A stretch of DNA of 64,000 nt from NCBI GenBank assembly GCA_963692975.2, contig CAXMMR010000032.1, forward strand, positions 1 to 64,000, written 5' to 3'. Positions 43,451-54,963 of this stretch are shown piece after piece (positions within the stretch are counted from its first letter, which is position 1; every line of letters begins with the position of its first letter). A model generated the notes under the pieces. The model was given only the letters and a program-made list of their open reading frames with translations. It had not been told where the DNA came from and did not search any database. The translations under genes were made by a program, and so were the position numbers. This DNA is from CAXMMR01 sp963692975 (GTDB taxonomy: Bacteria > Pseudomonadota > Alphaproteobacteria > Acetobacterales > Acetobacteraceae).

Positions 43451-44638
43451 TCAACGGGTGAAGACCAGGGCGTGATAGGGCTGGAAGGCGATGGATGCGA
43501 GGTGGCCGGGCGCGAGCCTGCCGATCCCGGCCGCTTTCGGGCGCAGCACGACGATCTCGGTGCCGGCGCCGACCAGCAGCCGCAATCGCAACTGCGCGCC
43601 CATGTCGAGCGCCTCGACCAGGGTCGCGGCGATGGCGCCGATACCGTCCGCCTCGCCCATCTCCTCGGGGCTGATCGCCGCCACGGCGATGCGCTCGGGT
43701 CGCACGACGAGGATGCAGGGGGCGCCCGACAGGGCGTCCGCCGCCCGCAAGGCGCCGGTTCGAGCATCCGTATGAGAATCCGGCTCGGCCAGCCGCGCCT
43801 CCACCATGGGGCCGCAATCCAGGCGAACCTGAGCGATGTCGTCCTCGACCCGCTCGATCCTGCCGGCCAGCCGGTTGATGGGGCCAAGCGCGGCGGCAAT
43901 CGCAGGGCTCGCCGGCTGCTCGTGCAGCTCGGCCGGGCTGCCCAGCTGGGCGAGGCTGCCATCCGCGCCGAGCACGGCGACCCGCTGCGACAGCGCAAGC
44001 GCCTCCGCCGGCTCGCCGATGGCTGCCAGCGTGGTGGCGCCGAGCCAGTCGTGGATGCGGCGCAGCGCCACCTGAAGGTCGTCGCGCGCCGCCAGCCCAA
44101 GCCCGGCCAGCGGCTCGTCGAGCAGCAGCAGAGTCGGCTCGCCGACCACCGCGCGCGCCAAGCTCGCGCGCCGGCGCGCGGTGCCGTCCAGCGAGGCCGG
44201 GTAGCGCCCAAGCACCGGCTCGAGCTGAAGCAGGGCCGCGACCAGCGCCACCTGCCGCCGACGTGCCTTGCGCGCCGCCGATGAGAGCCGGCTGCCCCAG
44301 CGGCCTGAAGCAGCAAGCGGATAGCCGATGTTCTGCCGCACGGTCAGGTGCGGAAACAGAGCGTCGGGGCGGAACATCATGCCGAGGCGGCCGGTGCGGC
44401 GCTGCAGCGTCGCCGGCTTCGCGTCCACCAGCACCTGGCCCGCCGCCGGGCTGGCAAGGCCCGCCGCCAGCATCAATAGCCGCGTGGCTAATCCGCGCGT
44501 GGGGCCAAGCAGGCTCACGAACTCGCCCGGCGCGACCTGGAACGAGAGGCGCAACCGGCGCCCATCCGCCGGATCAAGGTCGACGGCGCGGAACTGCAGG
44601 CTCGGCGGGTCGCGCGGCGTCGGCGTGTCGTTCTGCAC
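43451..44638 (-). CDS. ABC transporter ATPase with degenerate catalytic motifs
   Basis: This 395-residue protein has the PotA/FbpC domain order: an ABC domain (~1-235) and a C-terminal TOBE-like domain. Walker B is intact (TLLLLDEPLAGLG). Walker A, however, reads LLGPTRGLATRL, with the catalytic Lys position occupied by Ala. The Q-loop (GMMFRPDALFPHLTV) has Arg for Gln, the signature is SLDGTARRRASLARAV instead of LSGGQ, and the H-loop position in TTLAAIGEPAEALAL lacks His. The frame is intact, so this is not a simple frameshift. ATP hydrolysis is unlikely. The operon is also truncated downstream at 42.0 kb. Confidence 0.8.
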   Translation of the reverse strand: MQNDTPTPRDPPSLQFRAVDLDPADGRRLRLSFQVAPGEFVSLLGPTRGLATRLLMLAAGLASPAAGQVLVDAKPATLQRRTGRLGMMFRPDALFPHLTVRQNIGYPLAASGRWGSRLSSAARKARRRQVALVAALLQLEPVLGRYPASLDGTARRRASLARAVVGEPTLLLLDEPLAGLGLAARDDLQVALRRIHDWLGATTLAAIGEPAEALALSQRVAVLGADGSLAQLGSPAELHEQPASPAIAAALGPINRLAGRIERVEDDIAQVRLDCGPMVEARLAEPDSHTDARTGALRAADALSGAPCILVVRPERIAVAAISPEEMGEADGIGAIAATLVEALDMGAQLRLRLLVGAGTEIVVLRPKAAGIGRLAPGHLASIAFQPYHALVFTR

Positions 44639-44724
44639 CTGAAACCGCCTTGCTGAAACCGCCCGGTCAAGGCAGCGTTGGTCAACCCATCGCGACCAAA
44701 GCCGCCCAGCAGGAGTGCCTCAGC

Positions 44725-44991
44725 ATGGCCATCACTGACAACCTTCCCAATGCGGATGACGCCCGCGACCAGATCCGCGAGCTGCGCGCCCAGGTCGAGC
44801 ACCTGATGGCCGACCGGGTTACACCGGCCCTGAGCAGCGCTGCCGGCTATGCGGACAATTATTCCAAAAAGGCGCGGGCGATGACGGCCGACGGCGCCGA
44901 CAAGGTGTCGGAGCGCGTGCGCGACCAGCCGCTGATCGCGATCCTCGTGGCAGCGGGGCTCGGCTACTTGGTCGGCCGCATCAGCGCCTGA
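44725..44991 (+). CDS. DUF883-like (ElaB/YqjD) membrane-anchored protein
   Basis: This 88-residue protein has an amphipathic N-terminal region (DDARDQIRELRAQVEHLMAD), a central Lys/Ala stretch, and a C-terminal helix AILVAAGLGYLVGRIS, the layout of DUF883/YqjD proteins, which bind ribosomes at the inner membrane in stationary phase. It starts at ATG 44725 after a caggag site and abuts the next gene by an ATGATG overlap, which suggests co-expression. Confidence 0.8.
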   Translation: MAITDNLPNADDARDQIRELRAQVEHLMADRVTPALSSAAGYADNYSKKARAMTADGADKVSERVRDQPLIAILVAAGLGYLVGRISA

Positions 44992-45449
44992 TGATGCGCA
45001 CCGTCCGGCTCGCCAAGGTTGCGGCGCGAGCCGAGACTGTCCGCTTGCGGCGCCTGCTCCTGCGCAGCGTGCGTCGTGTCGCCTTTGGCGCCGTCGCTAC
45101 CGTGTTCGCGATCGCAAGCCTGGTGCTTCTGCATGCGCTCGGCTTCGAAGCACTGACCCAGTTCGCTGGCATGGCGCCATTTTGGGCGATGTTGATCGTG
45201 TTTGCCGTCGACGTCGTGTTCGCCGTCATCTTCGGCATCCTGGCAGCCGGCGTGGTGCCGGACCCGATCGAGCGTGAGGCGCTGGCGCTACGGCAGCGCT
45301 CGGTCGGCGAGCTGCGCGGGGCGCTGGCTCGTGACGCCCTGCTCGGCGGCGCCGGCGGTCTGTTCGCCAGGCGCAGCCAGGGCCCGGGCCTGGGCATGAC
45401 CCTCGGCTCGTCCCTCGTGCGCAGCCTGCTACGCCGCGCCCGCCGTTAG
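44991..45449 (+). CDS. Small two-helix membrane protein, DUF883 partner
   Basis: This 152-residue protein has two hydrophobic segments (VAFGAVATVFAIASLVLLHA and FWAMLIVFAVDVVFAVIFGI) and an Arg-rich N terminus. It follows the DUF883-like gene immediately and resembles the membrane proteins that accompany YqjD-type genes. I do not recognise a specific family. Its start is the ATG at 44991 that overlaps the previous stop. Confidence 0.6.
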   Translation: MMRTVRLAKVAARAETVRLRRLLLRSVRRVAFGAVATVFAIASLVLLHALGFEALTQFAGMAPFWAMLIVFAVDVVFAVIFGILAAGVVPDPIEREALALRQRSVGELRGALARDALLGGAGGLFARRSQGPGLGMTLGSSLVRSLLRRARR

Positions 45450-45554
45450 GCATCGCCCGGCTACTGACCGCGTCTTCGCAGACGGTTCTGCGGCGCGGCC
45501 TTGCTTATCTCGGACGGCGATCTTAAGCCGCACCCGAGGCAAGCGAGGACAGGT

Positions 45555-46781
45555 ATGGCCAAGATCAAGGTAAAAACCCCGGTCGTCGAGCTCGATGGCG
45601 ACGAGATGACGCGCATCATCTGGGGCTTCATCAAGGACAAGCTGATCGTCCCATACCTGGACGTCGACCTGCGCTACTACGACCTCGGCATCGAGTATCG
45701 TGACGAGACCAACGACCGCGTGACCGTCGACGCCGCCAACGCCATCAAGGAGTTCGGTGTCGGCGTGAAGTGCGCGACCATCACCCCGGACGAGGCCAGG
45801 GTGAAGGAGTTCAGCCTCAAGAAGATGTGGCGCAGCCCGAACGGCACCATCCGCAACATCCTGGACGGCACGATCTTCCGCGAGCCGATCATCTGCAGCA
45901 ATGTGCCGCGCCTGGTGCCGCACTGGGACCAGCCGATCGTCATCGGCCGCCACGCCTATGGCGACATCTACCGCGCCGTCGAGATGAAAATCCCAGGCCC
46001 CGGCACGGTGCGGCTGATCTACGAGCCGGCCGACGAGGAGCAGGGGCGGGCGCAGATCCTCTCGGTGATGGAGTTCAAAGGCCCCGGCATCGCCATGGGA
46101 CAGCACAACACGCGCCGCTCCATCGAAGGCTTCGCCCGCGCCTCGTTCAATTACGGGCTGGCGCGCAACTACCCGGTCTATCTGTCGACCAAGAACACAA
46201 TCCTCAAAGCCTATGACGGCACCTTCAAGGACATCTTCCAGGAGGTGTTCGACCAGGAGTTCGCCGACCAATTCAAGCAGGCAAAACTCACCTACGAGCA
46301 TCGGCTGATCGACGACATGGTCGCCTCGGCGCTGAAATGGTCGGGCGGCTACGTCTGGGCCTGCAAGAACTACGACGGCGACGTGCAGTCCGACATCGTC
46401 GCCCAGGGCTTCGGCTCGCTCGGGCTGATGACCTCGGTGCTGATGAGCCCCGACGGGCAGACGGTCGAGAGCGAGGCGGCGCACGGCACGGTGACGCGCC
46501 ACTACCGCGAGCACCAGCGCGGCCGCGAAACCTCCACCAACCCGATCGCCTCGATCTTCGCCTGGACGCGCGGGCTCATCTATCGCGGCCGCTTCGACGA
46601 CACGCCCGACGTCACCGCATTCGCCGAGACGCTCGAGCGCGTCTGCATCGAGACCGTCGAGGATGGGCACATGACGAAGGATCTGGCGGTGCTGGTCGGT
46701 CCGCAGCAGAAATGGCTCAACACGCAGGACTTCCTAGACAAGATCGATAGTAACCTGCAGGCCGCGATGGCCAGGAATTGA
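45555..46781 (+). CDS. icd: NADP-dependent isocitrate dehydrogenase
   Basis: This 408-residue TCA-cycle enzyme oxidises isocitrate to 2-oxoglutarate with NADP. It is the IDH-II (eukaryote/alphaproteobacterial) type: VVELDGDEMTRIIWGFIKDK, GTIFREPIICSNVPRLVPHW, STKNTILKAYDGTFKDIF, NYDGDVQSDIVAQGFGSLGL and EAAHGTVTRHYREHQ. Length is normal. ATG 45555 follows a cgaggacagg site. It is followed by a dienelactone hydrolase on the same strand. Confidence 0.96.
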   Translation: MAKIKVKTPVVELDGDEMTRIIWGFIKDKLIVPYLDVDLRYYDLGIEYRDETNDRVTVDAANAIKEFGVGVKCATITPDEARVKEFSLKKMWRSPNGTIRNILDGTIFREPIICSNVPRLVPHWDQPIVIGRHAYGDIYRAVEMKIPGPGTVRLIYEPADEEQGRAQILSVMEFKGPGIAMGQHNTRRSIEGFARASFNYGLARNYPVYLSTKNTILKAYDGTFKDIFQEVFDQEFADQFKQAKLTYEHRLIDDMVASALKWSGGYVWACKNYDGDVQSDIVAQGFGSLGLMTSVLMSPDGQTVESEAAHGTVTRHYREHQRGRETSTNPIASIFAWTRGLIYRGRFDDTPDVTAFAETLERVCIETVEDGHMTKDLAVLVGPQQKWLNTQDFLDKIDSNLQAAMARN

Positions 46782-46800
46782 TCATGGCCAAGGCTTGAGT

Positions 46801-47619
46801 ATGGAACGCCGCCGCTTCGTCATGAGCTCGCTCATCGCCGGCTTCACGCTGGCGACCGGCGGCCCGACCGAGGCGGCGATCACCACGCCCGCCGCCGGCC
46901 TGCGCGCCGGCCCGGTTCAGATACCGGTCAGCGACGGTCATCTGCCCGGCTACTACGCGCGTCCAGATCTGCCCGGCGCGGCGCCGATCGTCCTCGTCAT
47001 CGAGGAGATCTTCGGCGTTCACGAATACATCCAGGACGTCTGCCGACGCCTCGCCAGGCTGGGCTACCTGGCGGTCGCGCCCGAGCTTTACGCCCGGGTC
47101 GGCGACCTCTCGACCATGTCGGACCCGCAACAGATTATCCACGACGTCATCCTGCGCGCGCCGGACGCCCAGATGCTGTCCGACCTCGACCACGCCGCCG
47201 CCTGGGCGGCAGGGCAGGGCGGCAACCCGGCGCGCATCGGCTGCATCGGTTTTTGTCGCGGCGGTCGGGACGTCTGGCTCTACGCCGAGCACAGCACGCA
47301 CCTCAAAGCCGCGGTCGCCTTTTACGGTCCGGTCGCCGGCGCGACCAGCGCCATCCAGCCAAAGACGCCGCTCGACCTCGCCGCCGGCCTGCACGCACCA
47401 TTGCTCGGCCTCTACGGCGGGCAGGACCGCAGCATCGACCTCGCCGACGTCCAACGCGCCGCCGCCCTCGCACGACAGGCCGGCCAAACGGTCGAGATCG
47501 TCAGTTACCCGGATGCCGGCCATGGCTTCCACGCCGATTACCGCGCCAGCTACAACGAAAAGGACGCCGTCGCAGCGTGGGCTCGTGCAGTCGATTGGCT
47601 GCGCGGGCATGGCGTCTAA
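46801..47619 (+). CDS. Dienelactone hydrolase family protein, exported
   Basis: This 272-residue alpha/beta hydrolase has a Cys nucleophile in IGCIGFCRGGRDVW, an Asp in GGQDRSIDLAD, and a His in PDAGHGFHADY, the DLH catalytic triad. An N-terminal ERRRFVMSSLIAGFTLATGG looks like a Tat signal, so it should act in the periplasm. ATG 46801 is chosen; TTG 46795 lies six bases before it. A five-codon minimal ORF (MAKA) sits between it and icd. The true substrate is not readable. Confidence 0.85.
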   Translation: MERRRFVMSSLIAGFTLATGGPTEAAITTPAAGLRAGPVQIPVSDGHLPGYYARPDLPGAAPIVLVIEEIFGVHEYIQDVCRRLARLGYLAVAPELYARVGDLSTMSDPQQIIHDVILRAPDAQMLSDLDHAAAWAAGQGGNPARIGCIGFCRGGRDVWLYAEHSTHLKAAVAFYGPVAGATSAIQPKTPLDLAAGLHAPLLGLYGGQDRSIDLADVQRAAALARQAGQTVEIVSYPDAGHGFHADYRASYNEKDAVAAWARAVDWLRGHGV

Positions 47620-47629
47620 AGCAAGCAGT

Positions 47630-47721
47630 CCTTTTTTGAAAAAAAGGGCCAAAAAACTTTTGCCTGTAAGAGAGCGACAGCCTGACAAGAGTTTTTTGCT
47701 TCTTTTTTGCAAAAAAGAAGC
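47630..47721. terminator. Two AT-rich hairpins after the dienelactone hydrolase gene
   Basis: The first hairpin is ccttttttgaaaaaaagg (47630-47647). The second, at 47698-47721, is a perfect 24-base palindrome, gcttcttttttgcaaaaaag plus aagc. They are the most AT-rich sites in the window. They look like bidirectional terminators, or a second dispersed repeat type of the right half. The S9 peptidase gene starts 24 bases later. Confidence 0.6.
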
Positions 47722-47745
47722 TCTTCCTTCCTCCATAGGACGATC

Positions 47746-49893
47746 ATGAAAATCCTGCTTGCCGTGCTGCTGCTTGGATCCACGCCTCTCATGGCCGCGA
47801 CGCTCGCCCCCGCGCCCGCCGCCCCCCGCGTCGATGCGTCCGACACCTTCTTCGGCACCACGGTGCAGGACCCGTATCGCTGGCTCGAAAATCCCGCCGA
47901 TCCCAAGGTGCAGGCCTGGAGCGACGCGGAGGACGCGCGCACCCGCGGCTATCTCGATGCCCTCCCGGTGCGCGCAGGCCTGCACCGGCTCATCGAGACG
48001 ATCATGTCCAAGACCTCGCCCGCCTATCGCGGCCTCTATCCGGCCGGCGGCAAGATCTTCGCCACCTACAGCCAGCCGCCCAAGCAGCAGCCGATGGTCG
48101 CGGTGCTCGGCCAGGATGCCGACCCGGTGACCGCGCGCGTCGTCGTCGACCCGAACACGCTCGATCCCAGCGGCCACACCGCGATCGACTGGTGGGTTCC
48201 CTCACCGGATGGCAGCAAGGTCGCGGTCTCATTGTCGCAGAACGGCAGCGAGGACGGCACGCTGCACGTGTTCGACGTCGCCACCGGCAAGGATAGCGGG
48301 CTGCTGATCCCGCGCGTGCAGTTTCCCACCGCCGGCGGCTCGCTGGCCTGGCGGAGGGATGGCAACGGCTTCTGGTACACCCGCTTCCCCGGCGCCGACG
48401 AGCCTGCCGAGCGCCAGCACTTCTACCAGCAGGTGTTCTACCACGCGCTCGGCGCCGACCCTGCCAAGGACAGCTACGTCGCCGGCCGCGACTTTCCTAA
48501 AGTGGCCGAGATCGCCCTGAGCAACGCGCAGAGCCCCGGCCCGGTGCTGATGTCGGTTGCGAACGGCGATGGCGGCGAGTTCGCGCAATACGTCATCGCC
48601 GAGGACGGCTCGGTCGCGCAGGTGACGACGGATGCCGATAAGGCGATCGCCGGCGCCTTCGGTCCCGACGGCACGCTCTACCTGATCTCCCGAAGCAATG
48701 CGCCGCACGGCCAGTTGCTGGCCCTTGCGCCCGGCATCCGCACCCTCAAGGGCGCCCGCGTGCTGGTGCCGCAGGATGACGGCGTGATCGAGGGCGGCGG
48801 CGAGTTCGGCGGCGCGCCCGTCGCGGTGACGAAGAGCGCGCTCTACCTGCGCGAGCTGGTGGGCGGCCCCTCGCGCGTGGTCGCCTACAATCATGACGGC
48901 AAGCGGCTCGCCGACCTGCCGCTGCCGCCCGTGGCCGCCGTCAGCGAGGTCGCGGCAGTCGGCGATGCGCAAGTGCTCTACAGCGTCACGACCTACCTCA
49001 AGCCGCCCTTCTTCGAGCGCTATGACGAGGCAACATCCCATGCGAGCGCGTCCAAACTGTTCGAGACCAGCCCGGCAAGCTTTGCCGACGCGACGGTCTC
49101 GCGCGGCTATGCGACGTCGAAGGACGGCACGAAAGTTCCGCTCAACATCATCGCGCTGACCGGAGCCAGGCACGACGGCCGCAACCCGACCTTGCTGTAC
49201 GGCTATGGCGGCTACGGCGTCAGCGAGGTGCCGCGCTACCTCGGCGCACTCGGCCGCAGCTGGCTTGACGGCGGCGGCGTCATCGCCTTTGCCAACCTGC
49301 GTGGCGGCGGCGAGTTCGGCGAGGCCTGGCACGACGCCGGCGCGCTCACCCACAAGCAGAACGTCTTCGACGATTTCTACGCCTGCGCGCAATACCTGAT
49401 CGCCCAGCACTGGACGACGACGAGCCATCTCGCCGCACTCGGCGGCAGCAATGGCGGACTGCTGATGGGCGCGATGATGACGCAGCACCCGCAAACATTC
49501 CGCGCCATCGTCTCTCTGGTCGGCATCTACGACATGCTGCGTGTCGAGCTCGACCCGAACGGCGCCTTCAACACCACCGAGTTCGGCACGGTGAAGAATG
49601 AGGCGCAGTTCAACGCCATGCTCGCCTACTCGCCTTACCAGCACGTCAAACCCGGGACCGCTTATCCCGCGATCTTCATGGCGACCGGCACGCATGACGG
49701 CCGGGTGAACCCGATGCACTCCCGCAAGATGATCGCCGCCCTACAGGCGGACAGCACCTCAAACCTGCCCATCCTGCTCAGCATCAACAGCCATGCCGGG
49801 CACGGCATCGGCAGCTCGATGAGCATTCGGGTCGACCAGACCTCCGACTACACCGCCTTCCTGTTTGATCAGCTGCAAATGACGCTGAAGTGA
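47746..49893 (+). CDS. Prolyl oligopeptidase (S9A)
   Basis: This 715-residue protein has a Sec signal (ILLAVLLLGSTPLMAATLAP) and the S9A layout: a seven-bladed propeller from about 60 to 430 (RWLENPADPKVQAWSDAEDA, WDWWVPSPDGS-like repeats) and a C-terminal alpha/beta hydrolase. The nucleophile is in GGSNGGLLMGAMM, the Asp in GTHDGRVNPMHS and the His in SHAGHGIG. It cleaves short peptides after Pro. It is periplasmic by its signal. ATG 47746 was chosen because the upstream reading is the terminator palindrome. Confidence 0.93.
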   Translation: MKILLAVLLLGSTPLMAATLAPAPAAPRVDASDTFFGTTVQDPYRWLENPADPKVQAWSDAEDARTRGYLDALPVRAGLHRLIETIMSKTSPAYRGLYPAGGKIFATYSQPPKQQPMVAVLGQDADPVTARVVVDPNTLDPSGHTAIDWWVPSPDGSKVAVSLSQNGSEDGTLHVFDVATGKDSGLLIPRVQFPTAGGSLAWRRDGNGFWYTRFPGADEPAERQHFYQQVFYHALGADPAKDSYVAGRDFPKVAEIALSNAQSPGPVLMSVANGDGGEFAQYVIAEDGSVAQVTTDADKAIAGAFGPDGTLYLISRSNAPHGQLLALAPGIRTLKGARVLVPQDDGVIEGGGEFGGAPVAVTKSALYLRELVGGPSRVVAYNHDGKRLADLPLPPVAAVSEVAAVGDAQVLYSVTTYLKPPFFERYDEATSHASASKLFETSPASFADATVSRGYATSKDGTKVPLNIIALTGARHDGRNPTLLYGYGGYGVSEVPRYLGALGRSWLDGGGVIAFANLRGGGEFGEAWHDAGALTHKQNVFDDFYACAQYLIAQHWTTTSHLAALGGSNGGLLMGAMMTQHPQTFRAIVSLVGIYDMLRVELDPNGAFNTTEFGTVKNEAQFNAMLAYSPYQHVKPGTAYPAIFMATGTHDGRVNPMHSRKMIAALQADSTSNLPILLSINSHAGHGIGSSMSIRVDQTSDYTAFLFDQLQMTLK

Positions 49894-49924
49894 CGCCCAG
49901 GCACGGGCTCGCTCAGGAGGCAGA

Positions 49925-50863
49925 TTGAAACGACGCCGCAACGGAAAGTCAGCCCTCGGTAGGAGCGCCTCGCTGCTTGTCCTCGCGCTGGCGGGCTGCG
50001 CCAGTGCCGTGTCCGAATGCGCGATCCATCCAGTAGCCGACCTCCACCCGCACTCGCCCAACGGCGTGCCCCTGGTGAGCGCAACCGTCGCCGGCAAGCC
50101 GAGCATCTTCGTGGTCGACACCGGCGCCACCGACTCGGTGCTGACCGCCCGCTTCGTCCAAGCCGCTGGCCTCACCTCGCAATTCACCGGCTCGTCGGTG
50201 TCCGGCATCGGCGGCACGAACATCAGCCGCCTCGTCATCGCGCCCACCCTGACGATCGGTTCCGCCACCGGCCGCGACGTCATCTTCGACGAAATTCCCT
50301 ACCTCGCCATTCACCGCCTGAACGGCCTGCCGGTCGATGGCCTGTTCGGCGGCGACTTCCTCTCGAACTACGACGTCGACCTGGACCTCGGCGCCGAGCG
50401 GATCGGTATCTACTGGACCGCGCATTGCGATGGCGATGACTTCCGTCCGCTCGGCCGTAACGCCTTCAGCGTGCCGATGGACCGTCCGCTGCCGACCCGC
50501 GCCTCCGTCGAGGTTCACATCGACGGACAGCCGCTCACTTTCCTGCTGGATTCAGGCGCGAGCACCACCATCCTCTCCGCCCGGTCCGCCAGCCTGCTCG
50601 GCGTCACGCCGGCGATGCTGGCCGCCGACCCGCTGACCTTCACCGAAGGCGTCGGAGCATCCCAGGTCCCGACGCGATCGCACCGCTTCAAGCTGCTTCG
50701 CCTCGGCCCGGAACGCGTCGAAGACCCCGTGCTCGCCGTTTATGACGGCCAAGTCAACATCCTGGGCGGCGACTTCCTGCACCGTAACCGCGTGTGGATC
50801 TCGTATGCCGTCCACCGCCTGTTCGTCCAACCACGTCCGTCAGTATTGGCTGCGGCGCCCTAG
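49925..50863 (+). CDS. Double retropepsin-like aspartic protease, lipoprotein
   Basis: This 312-residue protein has a lipobox LVLALAGC (Cys 25) and two retropepsin-like domains, each with an active-site motif: VVDTGATDSVL (Asp 65) and LLDSGASTTIL (Asp 209). Each domain is followed by an ILGG/LFGGDFL flap-type motif. Two fused halves in one chain resemble the cellular pepsin arrangement rather than the dimeric viral enzyme. It should be anchored on the periplasmic side. Start is TTG 49925 after a cleanly spaced caggagg. It may be a peptidase processing surface proteins; the substrate is unknown. Confidence 0.8.
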   Translation: MKRRRNGKSALGRSASLLVLALAGCASAVSECAIHPVADLHPHSPNGVPLVSATVAGKPSIFVVDTGATDSVLTARFVQAAGLTSQFTGSSVSGIGGTNISRLVIAPTLTIGSATGRDVIFDEIPYLAIHRLNGLPVDGLFGGDFLSNYDVDLDLGAERIGIYWTAHCDGDDFRPLGRNAFSVPMDRPLPTRASVEVHIDGQPLTFLLDSGASTTILSARSASLLGVTPAMLAADPLTFTEGVGASQVPTRSHRFKLLRLGPERVEDPVLAVYDGQVNILGGDFLHRNRVWISYAVHRLFVQPRPSVLAAAP

Positions 50864-50872
50864 CAGCGAATC

Positions 50873-50924
50873 AAGGCCAGGGCGTCGCCCCTGGACCCGA
50901 TTAAAGGCGAAGCCTTTAAAATCC
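50873..50924. repeat. Dispersed palindrome repeat (right subtype)
   Basis: aaggccagggcgtcgcccctgg is followed by acccgattaaaggcgaagcctttaaaatcc in two hairpins. The second arm ttaaaggcgaagcctttaa is the AT-containing version, unlike copies left of 42 kb. Confidence 0.85.
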
Positions 50925-50991
50925 ATTTCTATTCATGCTTACTGGGGCGAGACGCCACGCAAGAAACAGCCACAGTCCGAACGTGTGCGGG

Positions 50992-51040
50992 TCTGGGGGC
51001 GCCGTCCCCAGCGGCGTCCAGAGGCAGAGCCTCTGGCCTT
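50992..51040. repeat. Dispersed palindrome repeat, inverted
   Basis: The stems ctgggggcgccgtccccag and ccagaggcagagcctctgg are joined by cggcgt, on the strand opposite to the copy at 50873. The two copies lie between the convergent retropepsin and alaS genes, which should terminate both. Confidence 0.75.
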
Positions 51041-51043
51041 CCT

Positions 51044-53686
<2,643 letters not shown>

Positions 53687-53714
53687 CCGGGTCAGTTAGC
53701 GCGAGGAAGGAAGG

Positions 53715-53768
53715 AAGGCCAGGGGCTTTGCCCCTGGACCCCATTAAAGGCGAAGCCTTTAAAATCCA
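53715..53768. repeat. Dispersed palindrome repeat (right subtype)
   Basis: aaggccaggggctttgcccctgg is followed by accccattaaaggcgaagcctttaaaatcc. Both stems are perfect. It lies upstream of alaS and downstream of the purK stop. Confidence 0.9.
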
Positions 53769-53795
53769 TCACTTAAGCAATCGGGGCCGGGGCCG

Positions 53796-54953
53796 TCACG
53801 GCTCCGTCGAGGGGCAAAGCCCTTTGCCTAAAGCCGCCGCAATCCCGAACTCGCCCGGCAGGGCCCCGCGCGGGAACAACCGCGTCACATGCCCCATCTT
53901 GCGCCCCGGCCGCGCCTCCGCCTTGCCATACAGATGCGGGATCAGCCCGGGCGTCGCCAAAATCCCCGGCCAAAGCGCCATCTCCTCCGGCCCCACCAGG
54001 TTCTTCATTACAGCGTCCGAGTGCCGGCTCGCCACCGGCAGCGGCAGCCCGGCGACCGCACGGATATGGAGCTCGAATTGGCTCGCCGGGCAGGCGTCGA
54101 TCGTCCAGTGGCCGGAATTATGCGGCCGAGGCGCGATCTCGTTGACCAGCACCCGCCCTCCGGCATCGACGAACATCTCCACCGCCAGCAGCCCGACCAA
54201 ATCGAGCGCCTCGGCCAACCGCCACGCGATCCCGCTCGCCGCCTCGCTGATCACCGGCGCCACCGGCGCCGGCGCCAGCGTGAGGTCGAGAATATGGTCG
54301 CGATGCCGGTTCATCACCGGGTCGAAGCTCGCGACCTGCCCATCCGCCCCACGCGCGACGATGACGCTGATCTCACAGGCGAAGTCGACCAAGGCTTCAA
54401 GGATCAGCGGCCGCGGGTCGAGCCGCCGCCAGGCGGCATCGAGCGAGGCGACGTCCTCGACCAGCGCCTGCCCCTTGCCGTCATAGCCAAGCCGCGTGGT
54501 CTTCAGGATCGCCGGTAGCCCGAGTGCCGCCGCCGCCGCCGTCAGCTCGGCGCGCGAGCCAACTGCCCGCCACGGTGCGGTCGGAATGCCCGCCTCGTTC
54601 ACGCGCGTCTTCTCGATCAACCGGTCCTGGCTGATGCGCAGGATCGCCGGCGAAGGATGCACCGGCCGCAGCGAGGCCAGCAGCTCGAGCCCGGTCGCGC
54701 TCACGTTCTCGAATTCGAAGGTGACCACGTCCACCGCCTCGGCAAAGGCGCGCAGGCTCGCCCGATCATCATAGGACCCGAGCGTCACGCCATGCGCGAC
54801 CTGGCTTGCCGGACAATCCGCCTCGTCGCTGAGGATGTGGCAGCGATAGCCCAGCCGCGCCGCGGCCAAGGCCGACATCCGTCCCAACTGGCCCCCACCG
54901 ACGATGCCGATGGTGGCGTTCGCCGGCAACGGACTGAGCGGCGTGGACGTCAC
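53796..54953 (-). CDS. purK: 5-(carboxyamino)imidazole ribonucleotide synthase
   Basis: This 385-residue ATP-grasp enzyme makes N5-CAIR in purine synthesis. It has TIGIVGGGQLGRMSALAAAR at the N terminus, FEFENVSATGLELLASLRPV, KTTRLGYDGKGQALVEDV and VNEIAPRPHNSGHWTIDACP. The last ~10 residues (GKGLCPSTEP) are encoded by a half copy of the dispersed palindrome, so the stop has been moved. Start is GTG 54953, ten bases after the purE stop; the pair is co-transcribed. Confidence 0.94.
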   Translation of the reverse strand: MTSTPLSPLPANATIGIVGGGQLGRMSALAAARLGYRCHILSDEADCPASQVAHGVTLGSYDDRASLRAFAEAVDVVTFEFENVSATGLELLASLRPVHPSPAILRISQDRLIEKTRVNEAGIPTAPWRAVGSRAELTAAAAALGLPAILKTTRLGYDGKGQALVEDVASLDAAWRRLDPRPLILEALVDFACEISVIVARGADGQVASFDPVMNRHRDHILDLTLAPAPVAPVISEAASGIAWRLAEALDLVGLLAVEMFVDAGGRVLVNEIAPRPHNSGHWTIDACPASQFELHIRAVAGLPLPVASRHSDAVMKNLVGPEEMALWPGILATPGLIPHLYGKAEARPGRKMGHVTRLFPRGALPGEFGIAAALGKGLCPSTEP

Positions 54954-54963
54954 AAGCGGGGCA

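Noticed and set aside
44991..45449. Small two-helix protein as a phage holin and sign of a prophage
   Set aside because: No other phage gene lies near; it overlaps a DUF883-like gene and is better seen as its partner.
46783..46797. Five-codon reading frame (MAKA) between icd and the dienelactone hydrolase gene
   Set aside because: It has no ribosome site of its own and can arise by chance; too short to support a regulatory role.
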